Part shown: positions 52,305 through 62,579 of the stretch, piece after piece
Position numbering within the stretch: the stretch's first letter is position 1
Layout of the letters: every line of letters starts with the position of its first letter
DNA from: CAWGMT01 sp963823675
GTDB lineage: Bacteria; Planctomycetota; Planctomycetia; Isosphaerales; Isosphaeraceae
Length of the DNA stretch: 64,000 nucleotides
Assembly (NCBI GenBank): GCA_963823675.1
Contig: CAWGMT010000009.1
Span: forward strand, 868,001 to 932,000
Direction: 5' to 3'
Made by a program: the position numbers and the translations under genes
The notes under the pieces: model-generated
What the model was told of the DNA's origin: nothing
Database searches by the model: none
What the model saw: the letters and a program-made list of their open reading frames with translations, nothing else

Positions 52305-52500
52305 GACGCCAATCCATCACGCGGAGCGTGATGACGACATCAGGCTGCGTTCGTGCTCGTCGGTGATCCGGATTGACGTAGTCGTCACGCTCCGCGTGAC
52401 GCCAATCCATCACGCGGAGCGTGATGACGACATCAGGCGGAGCGTGATGACGACATCAGGCGGAGCGTGATGACGACATCAGGCGGAGCGTGATGACTAC
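52305..52500. repeat. Family D repeat block with 23-base tandem units
   Basis: Two copies of CTCCGCGTGACGCCAATCCA TCACGCGGAGCGTGATGACG ACATCAGG (from about 52307 and 52390). The second runs into short tandem units of CGGAGCGTGATGACGACATC AGG, repeated about four times to 52495. The first part is palindromic (CTCCGCGTGA / TCACGCGGAG). It resembles a REP-type element that has expanded. A lone unit lies at 35064-35117. There are no spacers, so it is not a CRISPR array. The rest of 51875-52529 holds no gene. Confidence 0.85.
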
Positions 52501-52529
52501 GTCCGGCCGCGTTCTTCTGTCGGACCTGT

Positions 52530-54477
52530 TCATGGTTTCGAGGCTGCGGCCGGCGGCACCGGGAAAGCCTTTACGGCTACGGCGTCGATGCCCGGGACTG
52601 CGCGGAGCCACTCGGCGAGGTTGCCGACTGGTGAGCCGCCCCGGATTGGGGCGTCCTTGCCGCGCGTGCCGGCCGGGTCGCCCGCGGTCAAGGGGGCTAG
52701 CCAGCCGCCGTCGTACGACCAGACCACGCCCGGCGGGCTTTGCGACCCCTTTTTCCAGGGGGCCGTGCCATGCTGTTTCTTCCACTCGCGATAGGGCGGC
52801 AGCGGGGTTCGCGACGCCACCAGCGCAAACGCGTGCAGGCCGGCGCCGTCATTGAGCCGGTAGACCACCTCGGTCTTGGCCGCCGGCGGGTAACGCGGCT
52901 GACTGGTCTTGCCCGGCGGTGCTTCGGGATCTTCGGGATCGCAGATATCGTTGACGCCGTCGGGCCGGAATGCGATCAGATACGCATAGGCCGGCTCCGA
53001 CAACTCGGCCTCGACCATCACATCGTCGCCCGGCCCGACCGAGAACGAGCGCTCACCCAGCTTGCCCCGCGGGTCGAACGCGCGCTCTCCGTGCATCGCC
53101 AGGTGCTCGATGTTGAGACTGACAATCCGTAACGGCGCGGTAGGTGCCGGGCTCGGGGTCGGGGCTGCGGCTGGCTGGGACGCGGTTGAGCCGGGCAAGC
53201 GTGGCGGCGAGGACGCCGGCGGCGTTGGCGGCTGCGCGGCTGACCGGGGGTAGGTCAGAATCACTGCCAGTATCGCGACTACGAGCAGGGCTGCGGCCGC
53301 GGCGCCGTTGGCGATCCAGCGCCAGGTCGACGAAGTAGCGCAGGGCCTGCTCGAGCTTGGCGGCCGAGCGATAGCGAGCCTGGGGCTCGGGGTCCAGCGC
53401 CTTCAGGCAGATCCGCTCGAGCCGCCGGGGGATGCCGGGCTTTTTCAGCGCCGAGCGATCGAAGTCGCAGCCGCGGGCGCGCGCCCAGGAATCGGCCGGT
53501 GTCGGGGCGTCAAAGGGGGCCTTGCGGGTCAGGAGGAAATAGAGGACGGCCCCGAGGGCGAAGACGTCGGATAAAGGCCGCACCCGGTTGAGATCGACCC
53601 GTGCCTGTTCGGGGGCCATGTAGGCAAATGTGCCTCCCTCCGACTGGGCGGACGAGCCCGACCAGGCATCCTGCTGCCAGGCCAGGCCGAAGTCGATCAC
53701 GCGCGGCCGGCCGGCCTCGTCGATCAAGATGTTCCGCGGCTTGATGTCCTGGTGGACGATCCCGCGGCGATGGGCGAAGGCGACCGCGCCGGCGACTTCG
53801 GCCACCAGAGCCGCGGCACGGCGGGGCGTGAGCCTTTCCTCGCGGGCGAACTGCGCAAGGTCGCGGCCCCGCACGTACTCCATCACAAGATACGGACGGC
53901 CTTCGTGAAAATCGAGGTCGTGGAGCCGGACGATGTTGGGGTGCTCCAGCTCGGCCAGGACCTTGCCGTCGGCGATGATTTCGGAGCGGCCGTCCTCGCC
54001 GATCGGTTTGAGCGCGAGCTTGAGCACCAGGTCCCGGTGAAGCTGGGGATGGACCACCCGAAAGACCTCGGCTTGGCCGGATCGGGGAAACTGCCCGACG
54101 ACCAGGTATTTGCCGATCGTCGCCGGAATCGGGGGTTCGTCCTCGGCGGTTGATTCGCTCCCATCCGGGCCGGCCGCGCTGCGCTCGCCACTCCGCCAGG
54201 GCTGGGTGGCCGTCGCCTGGTCCGCCGCGCTCGCCGCGGGCGCGAGCGCGCTGTCGCGCACCGTGGAGCCGGGAGTCGGACCGGTCAGTTCCTCGCCGGG
54301 CAGAGGCAAGTCCCGATCGGTTAAGCGGATTGCCGAAAGCGCCGACTCGAGCTGATCGAGCCGCTCGCGGCAGTCAGCGCAGCCGCCTACGTGAGCGCGC
54401 ACCCGATCCGGAACCGACTCGCCCGCAAGCAACTCCAGCAGCTCATCTTCCGCCAGGCACCCATTCGATGGGCTCAT
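52530..54477 (-). pseudogene. Membrane Ser/Thr protein kinase with zinc-finger N-terminus and extracellular domain, frameshifted
   Basis: The start is the ATG at 54475-54477, behind GGAGGAGCTGGGAG. An anti-sigma-like zinc-finger (HVGGCADCRERLDQLES) is followed by the kinase: IGKYLVVGQFPRSGQAEVFR V, VLKLAL (lysine), HQDIKPRNIL (variant of HRDLKP), VIDFGLAWQ and GTFAYMAPEQAR. Near 53318-53330 (CCTGGCGCTGG) the frame shifts; the other frame supplies the transmembrane helix AAAAALLVVAILAVILTY and an outside domain with VGPGDDVMVEAELSEPAYAY LIAF (DUF4384-like). One inserted or lost base restores a standard planctomycete receptor kinase of about 650 residues. Confidence 0.8.
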
Positions 54478-54914
54478 CTCCCAGCTCCTCCGCGGACACG
54501 GCAAACGGCTTTGAGACCGCGACATAACTATTTTACCCACCCCGACACGAAAAGAGACATCGATTGCGAGGATTTCCACGAGCAGGAATCGCCGCGCCGG
54601 GATCGCTCGCGGTGCTGAGCATTCGTTCCCTGATCGAACGGGCTCCGAGGCCCGCCGCTACCCTTGATACGCATGGCGCTCCAAAAGTTAACACGAAACA
54701 GGCGAAATCAATGCCGGCGCGAATTGCCAGAACCTACAGGCGGGGAGACGAGAGACTCCGCTAACGCCCCCTTCTTGGGAGCGCATCGCCCCAGAGAATC
54801 GGTCCCGCATCGGGCTTGAGACATTGTTCCGCCCTGTCCGCGGCATTATCATTCATTCGCGATTGAGCCCAACGCGTCTATTGAACGATAGTGTCTGGCA
54901 ACGGGTGCACTGTC
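54478..54914. other. Gene-free stretch between divergent kinase and DUF1559 genes
   Basis: About 440 bases serving as a divergent promoter region. No repeat, RNA gene or clear promoter boxes could be identified with confidence. Confidence 0.45.
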
Positions 54915-55934
54915 GTGGCCATTGTCTTCCGATGCGAATGCGGGAAGGAATTCCAGACCCAGGACGAAAACGCGGGGCGCCGCGCGCGCTGTCCGCAATG
55001 TCAGCGTGAGCTGATCGTGCCACAGCCGAAGCTGCCTCCCCAGGGAGACTTCGCGTCACTTGAGGAAATCCGTCCTCCCCGGACCAGCGGCAAGGCGATC
55101 GCGAGCCTCGTCCTGGGAATCTGCTCGTTTGTAACCTGCATCTTGACGGGCATACCGGCGGTCATCCTCGGAATTCTGGGCTTGATCGATACCAACGACC
55201 CCAAAAAGAACGTCCGCGGCCAGGGGATGGCGATTGCGGGAATCGTGCTCGGGGGCATCAATTTGCTGGCGATACCCGTTCTGATCGCCCTCTTGCTTCC
55301 CGCCGTCCAGGCTGCGCGCGAGGCCGCCCGGCGTGCCGTGTGCACGAACAACCTCAAGCGGATCGCGCTGGCCATGTTCAATTACGAGAGCGCACACGGC
55401 CATCTTCCGGCCGCTGCCGCCTACGGCGCCGACGGCAAGCCTCTCCTGAGCTGGCGCGTTTTGATCCTTCCCTACCTGGAGGAAGAGAGCCTCTATCGCC
55501 AGTTCCATCTCGACGAGCCGTGGGACAGCCCCCATAACAAGCCGCTCGCCGATCGGATGCCGAGCGTGTTCCGATGCCCGAGCGAGGTCATCCCTGACGG
55601 GTTGACGACTTACGTGGTCGTCGTCGATCCCCGTTCGACTTTCACGGGAACGCCGCAGGGTGTCTCGCTCAGCGATGTGACCGACGGAACCGCCAACACG
55701 CTCGCTGTCGCAGAGGCGGCGAGCCCCGTTCCCTGGAGCAGGCCCGAGGACCTCTCGCTCGCCTCGAGCGCTCCCGCATTCGGAATGGGGAGCAAGCATC
55801 CGGGCGGGTTCGACGCGTCGATGGCGGACGGCTCGGTCCAGTTCATCAAGAGCTCGACCGCCAATCCGATCAGCCCGCAGGTGCTCAAGGCGCTGGTCAC
55901 GCGCAACGGAGGCGAGCCGGTCGCCCGTCCGTGA
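54915..55934 (+). CDS. Zinc-ribbon / DUF4190 / DUF1559 protein
   Basis: About 339 residues from GTG 54915 (an upstream GTG at 54891 is possible). An N-terminal zinc-ribbon (FRCECGKEFQTQDENAGRRA RCPQCQRELIV) is followed by two transmembrane helices in a DUF4190-like region (SLVLGICSFVTCILTGIPAV IL, GMAIAGIVLGGINLLAIPVL). Then comes the DUF1559 core (LLLPAVQAAREAARRAVCTN NLKRIALAMFNYESAHGHLP) with its closing HPGGFDASMADGSVQFI. DUF1559 proteins are pseudopilin-like and hugely amplified in planctomycetes; the function is unproven. The gene ends in GTGA, overlapping an open frame of the next gene. Confidence 0.9.
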   Translation: MAIVFRCECGKEFQTQDENAGRRARCPQCQRELIVPQPKLPPQGDFASLEEIRPPRTSGKAIASLVLGICSFVTCILTGIPAVILGILGLIDTNDPKKNVRGQGMAIAGIVLGGINLLAIPVLIALLLPAVQAAREAARRAVCTNNLKRIALAMFNYESAHGHLPAAAAYGADGKPLLSWRVLILPYLEEESLYRQFHLDEPWDSPHNKPLADRMPSVFRCPSEVIPDGLTTYVVVVDPRSTFTGTPQGVSLSDVTDGTANTLAVAEAASPVPWSRPEDLSLASSAPAFGMGSKHPGGFDASMADGSVQFIKSSTANPISPQVLKALVTRNGGEPVARP

Positions 55935-55969
55935 TCAGACCCGCAAAGTTCTCAGTTGAGGAGGCGCAT

Positions 55970-56551
55970 GTGCCCGACAGCAAGCAAAGTCTTGGCCGGA
56001 TCCTCGTGATGGTCGTCCTGGTCGGGGTCGGTCTCGCGGCGTGGTATCGGCTCGGGAAGGGCAACGTTGCCGTCGGCGGCGCTGCTCCCGAGATTACTGG
56101 CACGGACCTGGACGGCAAGCCGATGAAGCTGAGCGACTTCCGCGGCAAGATTGTCATGCTTGATTTCTGGGGCGACTGGTGACCCCCGTGCCGGGCCATG
56201 TACCCGCACGAGCGGTCGCTCGTGAAGAAGCTGGCCGACAAGCCGTTCGCACTGGTTGGCGTCAACAGCGATCCGGACCTGAAAAAGCTCAAGGAGCGAA
56301 CGAAGCAAGAGAGGATCACGTGGCCCTCGTTCAGCGACGGCAGCACCAGCGGGCCGATCTCCAGCCAGTGGGCGGTCCATGGCTGGCCGACGATCTACAT
56401 CCTCGACGCCAAGGGCATCATCCGCTATCAGTCCGTGGGCGCCGATGAGCGCGCCATCGACGAGACGCTCAAAACACTGCTGGCCGAGCTGGGCCAACCG
56501 ATCGCGGGCGAGCTCACCTCGGGGGACGACGAGACTCCAAAACGCCAATGA
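55970..56551 (+). CDS. TlpA-like thioredoxin-fold protein with in-frame TGA at the catalytic Cys (putative selenoprotein)
   Basis: The start is GTG 55970 behind GAGGAGGCGC; 193 codons if the TGA at 56180-56182 is read. An N-terminal anchor (ILVMVVLVGVGLAAWYRL) is followed by the redoxin entry VGGAAPEITGTDLDGKPMKL SDFRGK and IVMLDFWGDW, then TGA, then PPCRAMYPHERSLVKKLADK, FALVGVNSDP, WAVHGWPTIYILDAKGIIRY and a normal C-terminus. TlpA proteins have WCxxC here, so codon 71 falls exactly on the first active-site cysteine (U-P-P-C). The frame is uninterrupted on both sides. Selenocysteine is the best reading; a TGC/TGT-to-TGA mutation is the alternative. Likely a periplasmic thiol-disulfide reductase. 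Confidence 0.82.
56183..56209 (+). promoter_or_regulatory. Putative bacterial SECIS-like hairpin after the TGA codon
   Basis: Directly after TGA come CCCCC, then GTGC-C-GGG (56188-56195), loop CCATGTA (56196-56202) and CCCGCAC (56203-56209). The arms pair over seven base pairs with one bulged C. Bacterial SECIS hairpins lie in the coding region immediately after UGA, with a small apical loop carrying a G. Here the loop has one G and starts 13 bases after UGA, slightly closer than usual. Supportive, not proof. Confidence 0.5.
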
Positions 56552-56632
56552 CGATACGGCAAGTTGTGGCTGTCGCCGCGGGCGGACTGTAGACTGGATT
56601 AGCAACAGCCAGAGTTCGCTCAAGGTGATTTG

Positions 56633-57589
56633 ATGGATGCCGCCGGACTGAACAAGTTGGCACGCCAGCATGGAGCGTATCGTCTTCCACCGGGTGCGAG
56701 TCCCCGCCACGATCTTGGGGCAAGGTTTCCTTCGCTCAGCTTTTCGACCGAGTTTCCGGTCGAGCGTTTCCGGCTGGAATCCCTGTTCGCGACGATCGTC
56801 TCGGGCGAGGTTCCCAATTTCGTTCGGTTCCGCGCCGCCTGGCATGTGCTTTCGTTCTTGCTCAAGGGCGAGACCCGCGCCAACTGGCGACGGGGCCGGC
56901 ATGAAATCCGGCGGATCTGCCGGCCCGGAACTGTTTCGATCACGCCGGCCGGTGACGAGCAGGACTTCCGCTGCTCGGGCCAGATCGACGTCCTGGGGTG
57001 GGGAATCGATCCGGCCTTCGTCCGGTCGGTCGCCGAGCGCGAGCTCGAGCGGCCCTGCGGCTCGCTGGAAATCATCGCGCTCCATGGGGGCGTCGATGAC
57101 CGGCTGTGGGAGCTGGGCCGGCGGATGGCGGCGGAGCTTCAATCGCCCCGCTATGCGTCGCAGCTCTATTTCGACACGCTCAATACCCAGCTCGCCATTT
57201 GCCTGGTTCGCGACCACTCGTCGCTTGTCGCTCATGGAGAAGCGGCGGCGCACCGGATCGAGGACCTTCGGATCAGAAAGGCGATCGACTTCATCCATGC
57301 CAACCTGAGCTGGAACATCACGCTTGAAGAGCTCGCCGAGGAAACCAGCCTGAGCCCCGGATATCTCGTCGCCGCGTTCAAGCAGGCGACGGGACGGCCA
57401 CCGCATCGCTACCTTCTCGAGCTGAGGGTGGAGCGGGCCAAGGTCTTGCTCGCCGACCCCAGCCAGATCATCACCCAGATCGCCCTCGACGTCGGCTTTT
57501 CTTCGCAGAGCCACTTGACCTCCGTATTCCGCCGCTTGACCGGCCTGACCCCTAACGCTTACCGCAATCAGGTTCTGGGGCTCGCGTGA
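56633..57589 (+). CDS. AraC-family transcriptional regulator
   Basis: 318 residues from ATG 56633. The N-terminal ~200 residues form a cupin-like sensor region (RAAWHVLSFLLKGETRANWR, VSITPAGDEQDFRCSGQIDV LGWGI). The last 100 contain two helix-turn-helix units: ITLEELAEETSLSPGYLVAA FKQATGRPPHRYLL and IITQIALDVGFSSQSHLTSV FRRLTGLTPNAYR, complete and canonical. It lies 81 bases after the putative selenoprotein, on the same strand. The target genes and inducer are unknown. Confidence 0.92.
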   Translation: MDAAGLNKLARQHGAYRLPPGASPRHDLGARFPSLSFSTEFPVERFRLESLFATIVSGEVPNFVRFRAAWHVLSFLLKGETRANWRRGRHEIRRICRPGTVSITPAGDEQDFRCSGQIDVLGWGIDPAFVRSVAERELERPCGSLEIIALHGGVDDRLWELGRRMAAELQSPRYASQLYFDTLNTQLAICLVRDHSSLVAHGEAAAHRIEDLRIRKAIDFIHANLSWNITLEELAEETSLSPGYLVAAFKQATGRPPHRYLLELRVERAKVLLADPSQIITQIALDVGFSSQSHLTSVFRRLTGLTPNAYRNQVLGLA

Positions 57590-57640
57590 CGTCGAACGGT
57601 CGGCGGAAGAGTTGGCTGCAAGATTCGGACGGGTCACTTT

Positions 57641-57696
57641 GTGGTGCAGGCGTCCCGCCTAAGTTTCTTGGACTTCAGGCGAAACGCCTGCACCAC
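57641..57696. terminator. Bidirectional terminator-like palindrome between convergent genes
   Basis: GTGGTGCAGGCGT (57641-57653) and ACGCCTGCACCAC (57684-57696) are perfect 13-base inverted repeats with a partly palindromic inside (CGCCTAAG / CTTCAGGCG). The hairpin sits between the stop codons of the AraC gene and the convergent kinase gene, as expected for a shared terminator. The lack of a T-run also allows a dispersed repeat element. Confidence 0.65.
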
Positions 57697-57714
57697 GAGA
57701 ATGATCGGCGCAAC

Positions 57715-60474
57715 CTATTCTTTACCAGCCCCTCCGTCCAGTTTTTTCCTCCACTCGTCGGCCTTCTCCTTCTTGCCCCAAGCCTCGTAGAAGGGGACAA
57801 TCCGCGCGGCGGCGGCGGCCAGAGCTCGTTTGCCCTGCGCCGGCATTTTTGCTTCGCGTTCCTTCAATCCCTCGTAGCCTTCGAGCAGATTCGGCTCGGC
57901 CTCGGCAAATTGCTTTTCGCCGGCGAGTGCGGCGCCTAACTGGCTTCCTGTGTGGAACAGCCGCCAGTTGTCCGGTTGCTTTTTCCGCCGCATCGCCAGG
58001 CATTCGCGCGCGGTTTTCTCGGCGTCGTTCCACCTCCTCGCGATGAGATAGGCCCCCGCAAGGTCATCGAGCGCGATAAGCGTGTTGGGGTGGTCGGCGC
58101 CGACATTCGACCGGCGTGCGCTCAGCGTCTGCTCGAAGAGCGCGATCGCCTCGGCAGTGCGGCCGGCGGCGGCAAAATCGGCGGCGAGACCGGAGCGGCT
58201 GGAAAGCGTGTAAGGGTGGTCGGGCCCGACCTTCGACTCGAGTTGCTTCAAGTTCTGCTCGTGCAGTTTGATCGCCTCGGCGATGCGGCCGGCGTCGCGG
58301 TAGCAGTCGGCAACGTTGTTGCGACTGTCCAGCGTGTCGGGGTGGTCGGGCCCCAGCTTGGATTCGTATCCCCTCAGAGTCGCCTCATTTGTCTTGATTG
58401 CAAGGGCGGTGCGGCCGGCGTCGCGGTAGGATTCGGCGAGGTTGTTGCGGGTGATGAGGGTGTGGATGTGATTGGGGCCGAGCTTCGATTCCTGCGTCGC
58501 GAGCGTCGCCTCGAGCAGGGCGCTCGCCTCGTCGTAACGGCCGGCCGCGTGATAGTTCGCGGCGAGGTTGTTGCGGTTGGCGAGCGTATCGGCGTTGTCG
58601 GGGCCGAGCTTCGACTCGCGCGTCTTGAGCGTCTCCTCGTCGATTTTGATCGCATCGGACGTTCGGCCGGCGGAGTAATAGGCCGAGGCGAGGTTGTCGC
58701 GACTGTGGAGCGTGTCGGGGTCTTCGGGGCCGAGCTTCGACTCGCGCACCTTGAGCGTCGCCTCGAAGAGCGGGATCGCCTTGCTCGCACGGCCCACGGT
58801 CAGGTAGGCCACGGCAAGGTTGTTGCGGGTCGTGAGCGTGTCGGGGTGATCCGGGCCGAGCCGGGCTGTGCGCGTCTGGTCGGACCGAGTCAGAAGCGTG
58901 ATGCCAAGGGCGGCGTTGCCCAGGCCCGTGAGGCTCGACCCGAGGATGTGCTGCATTTTTGCGACCGTAAGCGGATCGCCGATCGCTTCGACTTCCGGCG
59001 AAGCGGCTGCCTGACTCAGACGGTCGCGCAGGACCGCCCGGAGCAGCTTGCCATCGTCGTCTTCGACCCGGGGGTCGAGTTCCTTGAAGATCGAGCCGAG
59101 CAGGTCGTTGGCCTTCTCGACCTGGCCCAGGCGGGCCTGGGCGAGCACTTTGGCGGCTCGTTCGTTGGCGCCGAGCAGCCGCTCGCGGCTGGTGGCCTGG
59201 GCCTGGAGAAGGGCGATGATGACCGAGGCCGCCAAGGCCACGAGCACGCCAATGGCGGCCGCCGTCATCGCCGTGCGGTGGCGGCGAGCCCAGCGCAGGG
59301 CGCGGCGCGGCACGGGCTCGCGCCAGGCCGAGACGGGCTCGCCGGCCGTCCAGAGCCGCAGGTCGCCGGCCAGCGCCGCGCCGAATCATATCGATCGACA
59401 GGCAAGAGCGCCATCGCCTTCAGGCAGACGGCCTCGAGCGCGCGGTCGATCGCCGGTCGCAGCTTGCGCGGAGGCACGAAGCCCCCTTTCTGCACGGCCG
59501 CCAGCACGGCGCCGGCCCGTTCCGCGTGGTACGGCGGCTGGCCGGTCAATAGGGCGTAGAGGGTTGCGCGCCAGGCTGTAAACGTCGGAGCGGGGGCAGA
59601 GCGCGCCCACGTCGCCCCGGGCCTGCTCGGGACTCATGTATGCGGGAGTGCCCAGCACCGAACCAGGCTCGGTCTGGCCGGCGTCGCCCGTCGCGCTCGA
59701 CACCGGCTTGTGCTTCTCCGGCGGCGACTCCGGGTCGGTACGGCCAAGTGCCTTGGCCAGGCCCCAGTCGACAACCAGCGTCTCGCCGTACGGACCGAGC
59801 ATGATGTTCCCCGGCTTGAGGTCGCGGTGGATCACCCCGCGGCTGTGGGCATAAGCGATGGCGTCGCAGACGTCGATGAACCGCCCCAGGAGCTCCCGAA
59901 ATTCGATTGCGCTTGTGCCGGGGTCCCGACCCGGATTCTTCTCGGCGTCGTGGAACCTTCGAATGGCGTCGCGCAGACTACTCCCCTCGAGCTTCCCTTC
60001 GATGAACCGCATCGCGTAATACGGCCGGCCAAGATCGGAACGACCCAGGCCATAGACCGGCACGATTCCTGGGTGTTGCAGACTCCCGGTCACCTCGGCC
60101 TCGAACAGAAAGCGCGATCGGAACCGCGGATCGTCGGCATAGGGTGCTTGAATCGTCTTGAGCGCGACCTCGCGGTTCAATTCGGTATCGAGCGCGACAA
60201 AGACTTCTCCGTGGCCTCCCCGGGCGTGACGACGCAGGATCTGGAAGCGGTCGGCGCCGGGCGTCGCCGATCCCGTGCCAAAGAGGCTGGCAAGATCGTC
60301 TTCTTGGTCGTCCTCCTGCCGCGAGTCGGTGGCCTGCGAGAGCGTCGACTGAAAGTCAGGGGCAGGGAGGCGGCTCAAACCGGTCCACGCCGGGTCTCGC
60401 TCGCTCACCGCGGGCTTCTTGATGTCGGAGACATCACGCGGACTTTCCTCCGGCGGCGTGTCCGCTCTAGCCAT
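57715..60474 (-). pseudogene. Ser/Thr protein kinase with TPR repeats, two frameshifts
   Basis: The N-terminal frame (from 60474) holds the kinase: FQILRRHARGGHGEVFVALD, VALKTIQ, VIHRDLKPGNIML, LVVDWGLAKAL (DWG instead of DFG, common in planctomycetes) and SVLGTPAYMSPEQARGDV. Near 59565-59575 it shifts to a frame with TGQPPYHAERAGAVLAAVQK and AVCLKAMALLPVDRYDSA. Near 59371-59384 it shifts again to RALRWARRHRTAMTAAAIGV, a transmembrane helix, then about nine TPR-like units (LGPDHPDTLTTRNNLA...) to 57715. Restoring one base at each site gives about 919 residues. A membrane receptor-type kinase with a TPR sensor or scaffold; partners unknown. Confidence 0.85.
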
Positions 60475-60565
60475 GGCTCGATCTCCAATTGATTGTTCAA
60501 CCCGAGCCTGGCAAACTCGGGTTATGGCTTACGGTCATGACGGCGGCATCAGCTCGGAGTGATCC

Positions 60566-62573
60566 ATGAGATTCACGATACTTGTTGCGACGCTCTTTCT
60601 CTGTTCCACCGCGGCGCTTCCAGCTCAGGAGCGCGCCGAGCGCTGGCGGACGGATCAACCAGTTGAAGGTGCTGTCCGACAAGATCGACGACGTCACGAC
60701 TGTCGAGAATATCCTCAAGTCCTTCGTCAAGCGAGGGATGAGCGACCAGGCCCGGGCCGAAGGCGCTCTGGACCGCGGTGGTCAAGTACCGGCACCAGAC
60801 CACCCCGCCCAACGAGTACCTGGCCGGCGACTGGGAAGCGCACGACCCGGTCAAGATCTTCAACGTCTATGGCTACTGCATGTGCTGCTGCTGCTCGGCT
60901 CTCGTCGAGGCCCTCAACCGCGAGGACGGGCGCGAGCGCGCGGCCGCATCTTGAACGGACACAGCGTGCCCGAGGTCCGCTACACGAACGCCTGGCACAT
61001 GTTCGACGGGTCGCTCATCGCGTACTTTCCCAAGCCCGAAGACGGCAACGCGGCCGCGGTTGACGATGTTCTCGGCGGCCGTTGCCCTGTGGTATGCCAG
61101 CCACCCTGACTATCACAACAATAATCAAAAGATTTTTCAATTGATGCGCAAGGACGGCTGGAGCGGCTGGAAGGCGGAGGGGCCGCCGCTCCTGGCCCAT
61201 TGTCCTTTTTACCGTGCGGGCTACCTGCCGGCCAGGACGCACGGCTGGGATGCCACGATGGTCGAGTATGACCGCAAGAGCGAAGTGTACGAATACGGTT
61301 ATGACGTCGGCCACCGCGCGCTCTTCTCACTGCGGCCGGGTGAATCGTTCGTTCGCGAGGCCGGCAACCGCGGCCTGCACGTCAATATGGACGTTGATCC
61401 CACCTGGGACGGCTTGAAAGCCAAGGCCCCCGAAAACGATCTCGTCTACCTCAAGGACTTCTTCCCGGGCTATCGCGGCGGGGTGGCTGCCAACGGCGTG
61501 CATCGCTACGCACCCAACCTCGCCGCCGGCGACCTGGCCAAGGGCGCCCTGGTCTTCGACAACCTCGCCTCGGGCGGTTCCCCACGGCCTTCACGTCAAG
61601 ACCGCGGGCCGGCCGGGCGTCGCCGTCATCCCCATGATCTCACCCTACGTCTATCTCGGCGGCCGGCTCCGAATCAAGGCCGCCGGCCGATCGGCGCGAG
61701 ACCATTTGACCGTCTCGATCTCGTCCAACAACGCCCGCTCGTTCGCGACGATCTTCGAGGGCACGATCGATTCCCCGATCGAAAGGACGATCGACCTCAA
61801 GAGAACGTGCTGCGGCGGTATGCCTACTGGCTGCGCATCGAGGTGACCGGGGGGCGGGCTTGAATTCCCTCGAAATCGACAACGACTTCCAGCACGCCCC
61901 GCCGCACGCTTCCCTGGCTGGGCACGGGGAATAACACGATCACGGTCGCGGCTGACGGCGATCCGGCGATTGCCACCCGCTCGATCGCCTGCCGGATCAC
62001 GCCCGACCCGTTGTTCACCAAGAACGAGACGAGCAGCACCATGGGACTTGTGTTCGATAACGTTGACCTCAAGCATGATGCGTGCTGGTGGAAGGGAGGC
62101 ACGGGATCGATGACAGTGCCGATCGAGGTCCCGGGCGACCTGGTTTCACTGGGATTCAGCGCCAAGATCCGGCGCTGCGCAGCGAGAGAGACCGGGTGCG
62201 GGTCACGGCCAGCACCACGAGCGGCCGGACCTGGCGTGAGGTCACCGTCATGAACGGGCCGACCCAGGGACGCACAGGCCATTTCCGGGTCGGCCAGTGG
62301 CCGCGCCGGAACGCGCAAGGTCTTGTTGCGTTTCGAGTTCACCGGCAACAACACGGTCGGCGTTCAGCATTTCCGGGTCGATGCCGATTACCGCGACCCG
62401 ATGGCGGCAAGGGGGCCCGCTCCTTCCGCGTGGTTCACCGGTGGACCGAGGCGGGCAAGGATCGATCGCACACCGAGAACATCGCCCGTTTGCCGGCGAC
62501 GTACGCAATCCAATCCGGCTCCGATCCTCCCGAGATGGTGTCCGTCAGCTACGAAATGCCGGCGAGCCGGTGA
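60566..62573 (+). pseudogene. Exported transglutaminase-like/large planctomycete protein, many frameshifts
   Basis: Starts at ATG 60566 with a clear signal (LVATLFLCSTAALPAQE), but the conserved-looking reading hops frames at least eight times: near 60655 (to LKVLSDKIDDVTTVENILKS), 60755 (KYRHQTTPPNEYLAGDWEAH), 60935, 61065 (ALWYASHPDYHNNNQKIF), 61575, 61800, 62165 and 62300-62430. Recognisable pieces (VYGYCMCCCCSALVEALNR, VRYTNAWHMFDGSLIAYFP) suggest a Cys-containing transglutaminase-like core followed by beta domains. The damage far exceeds the single frameshifts elsewhere, so this may be true decay or locally poor sequence. Function not assignable. Confidence 0.55.
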
Positions 62574-62579
62574 GCTGGG

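Noticed and set aside
52390..52500. Possible CRISPR array
   Set aside because: Units are directly adjacent with no unique spacers, and no cas gene is present; it is a tandem expansion of a REP-like repeat.
57952..59559. 535-codon plus-strand frame with regular repeats
   Set aside because: The apparent repeats (VVATVQRVGVVG...) are the reverse-strand image of the TPR units of the kinase gene.
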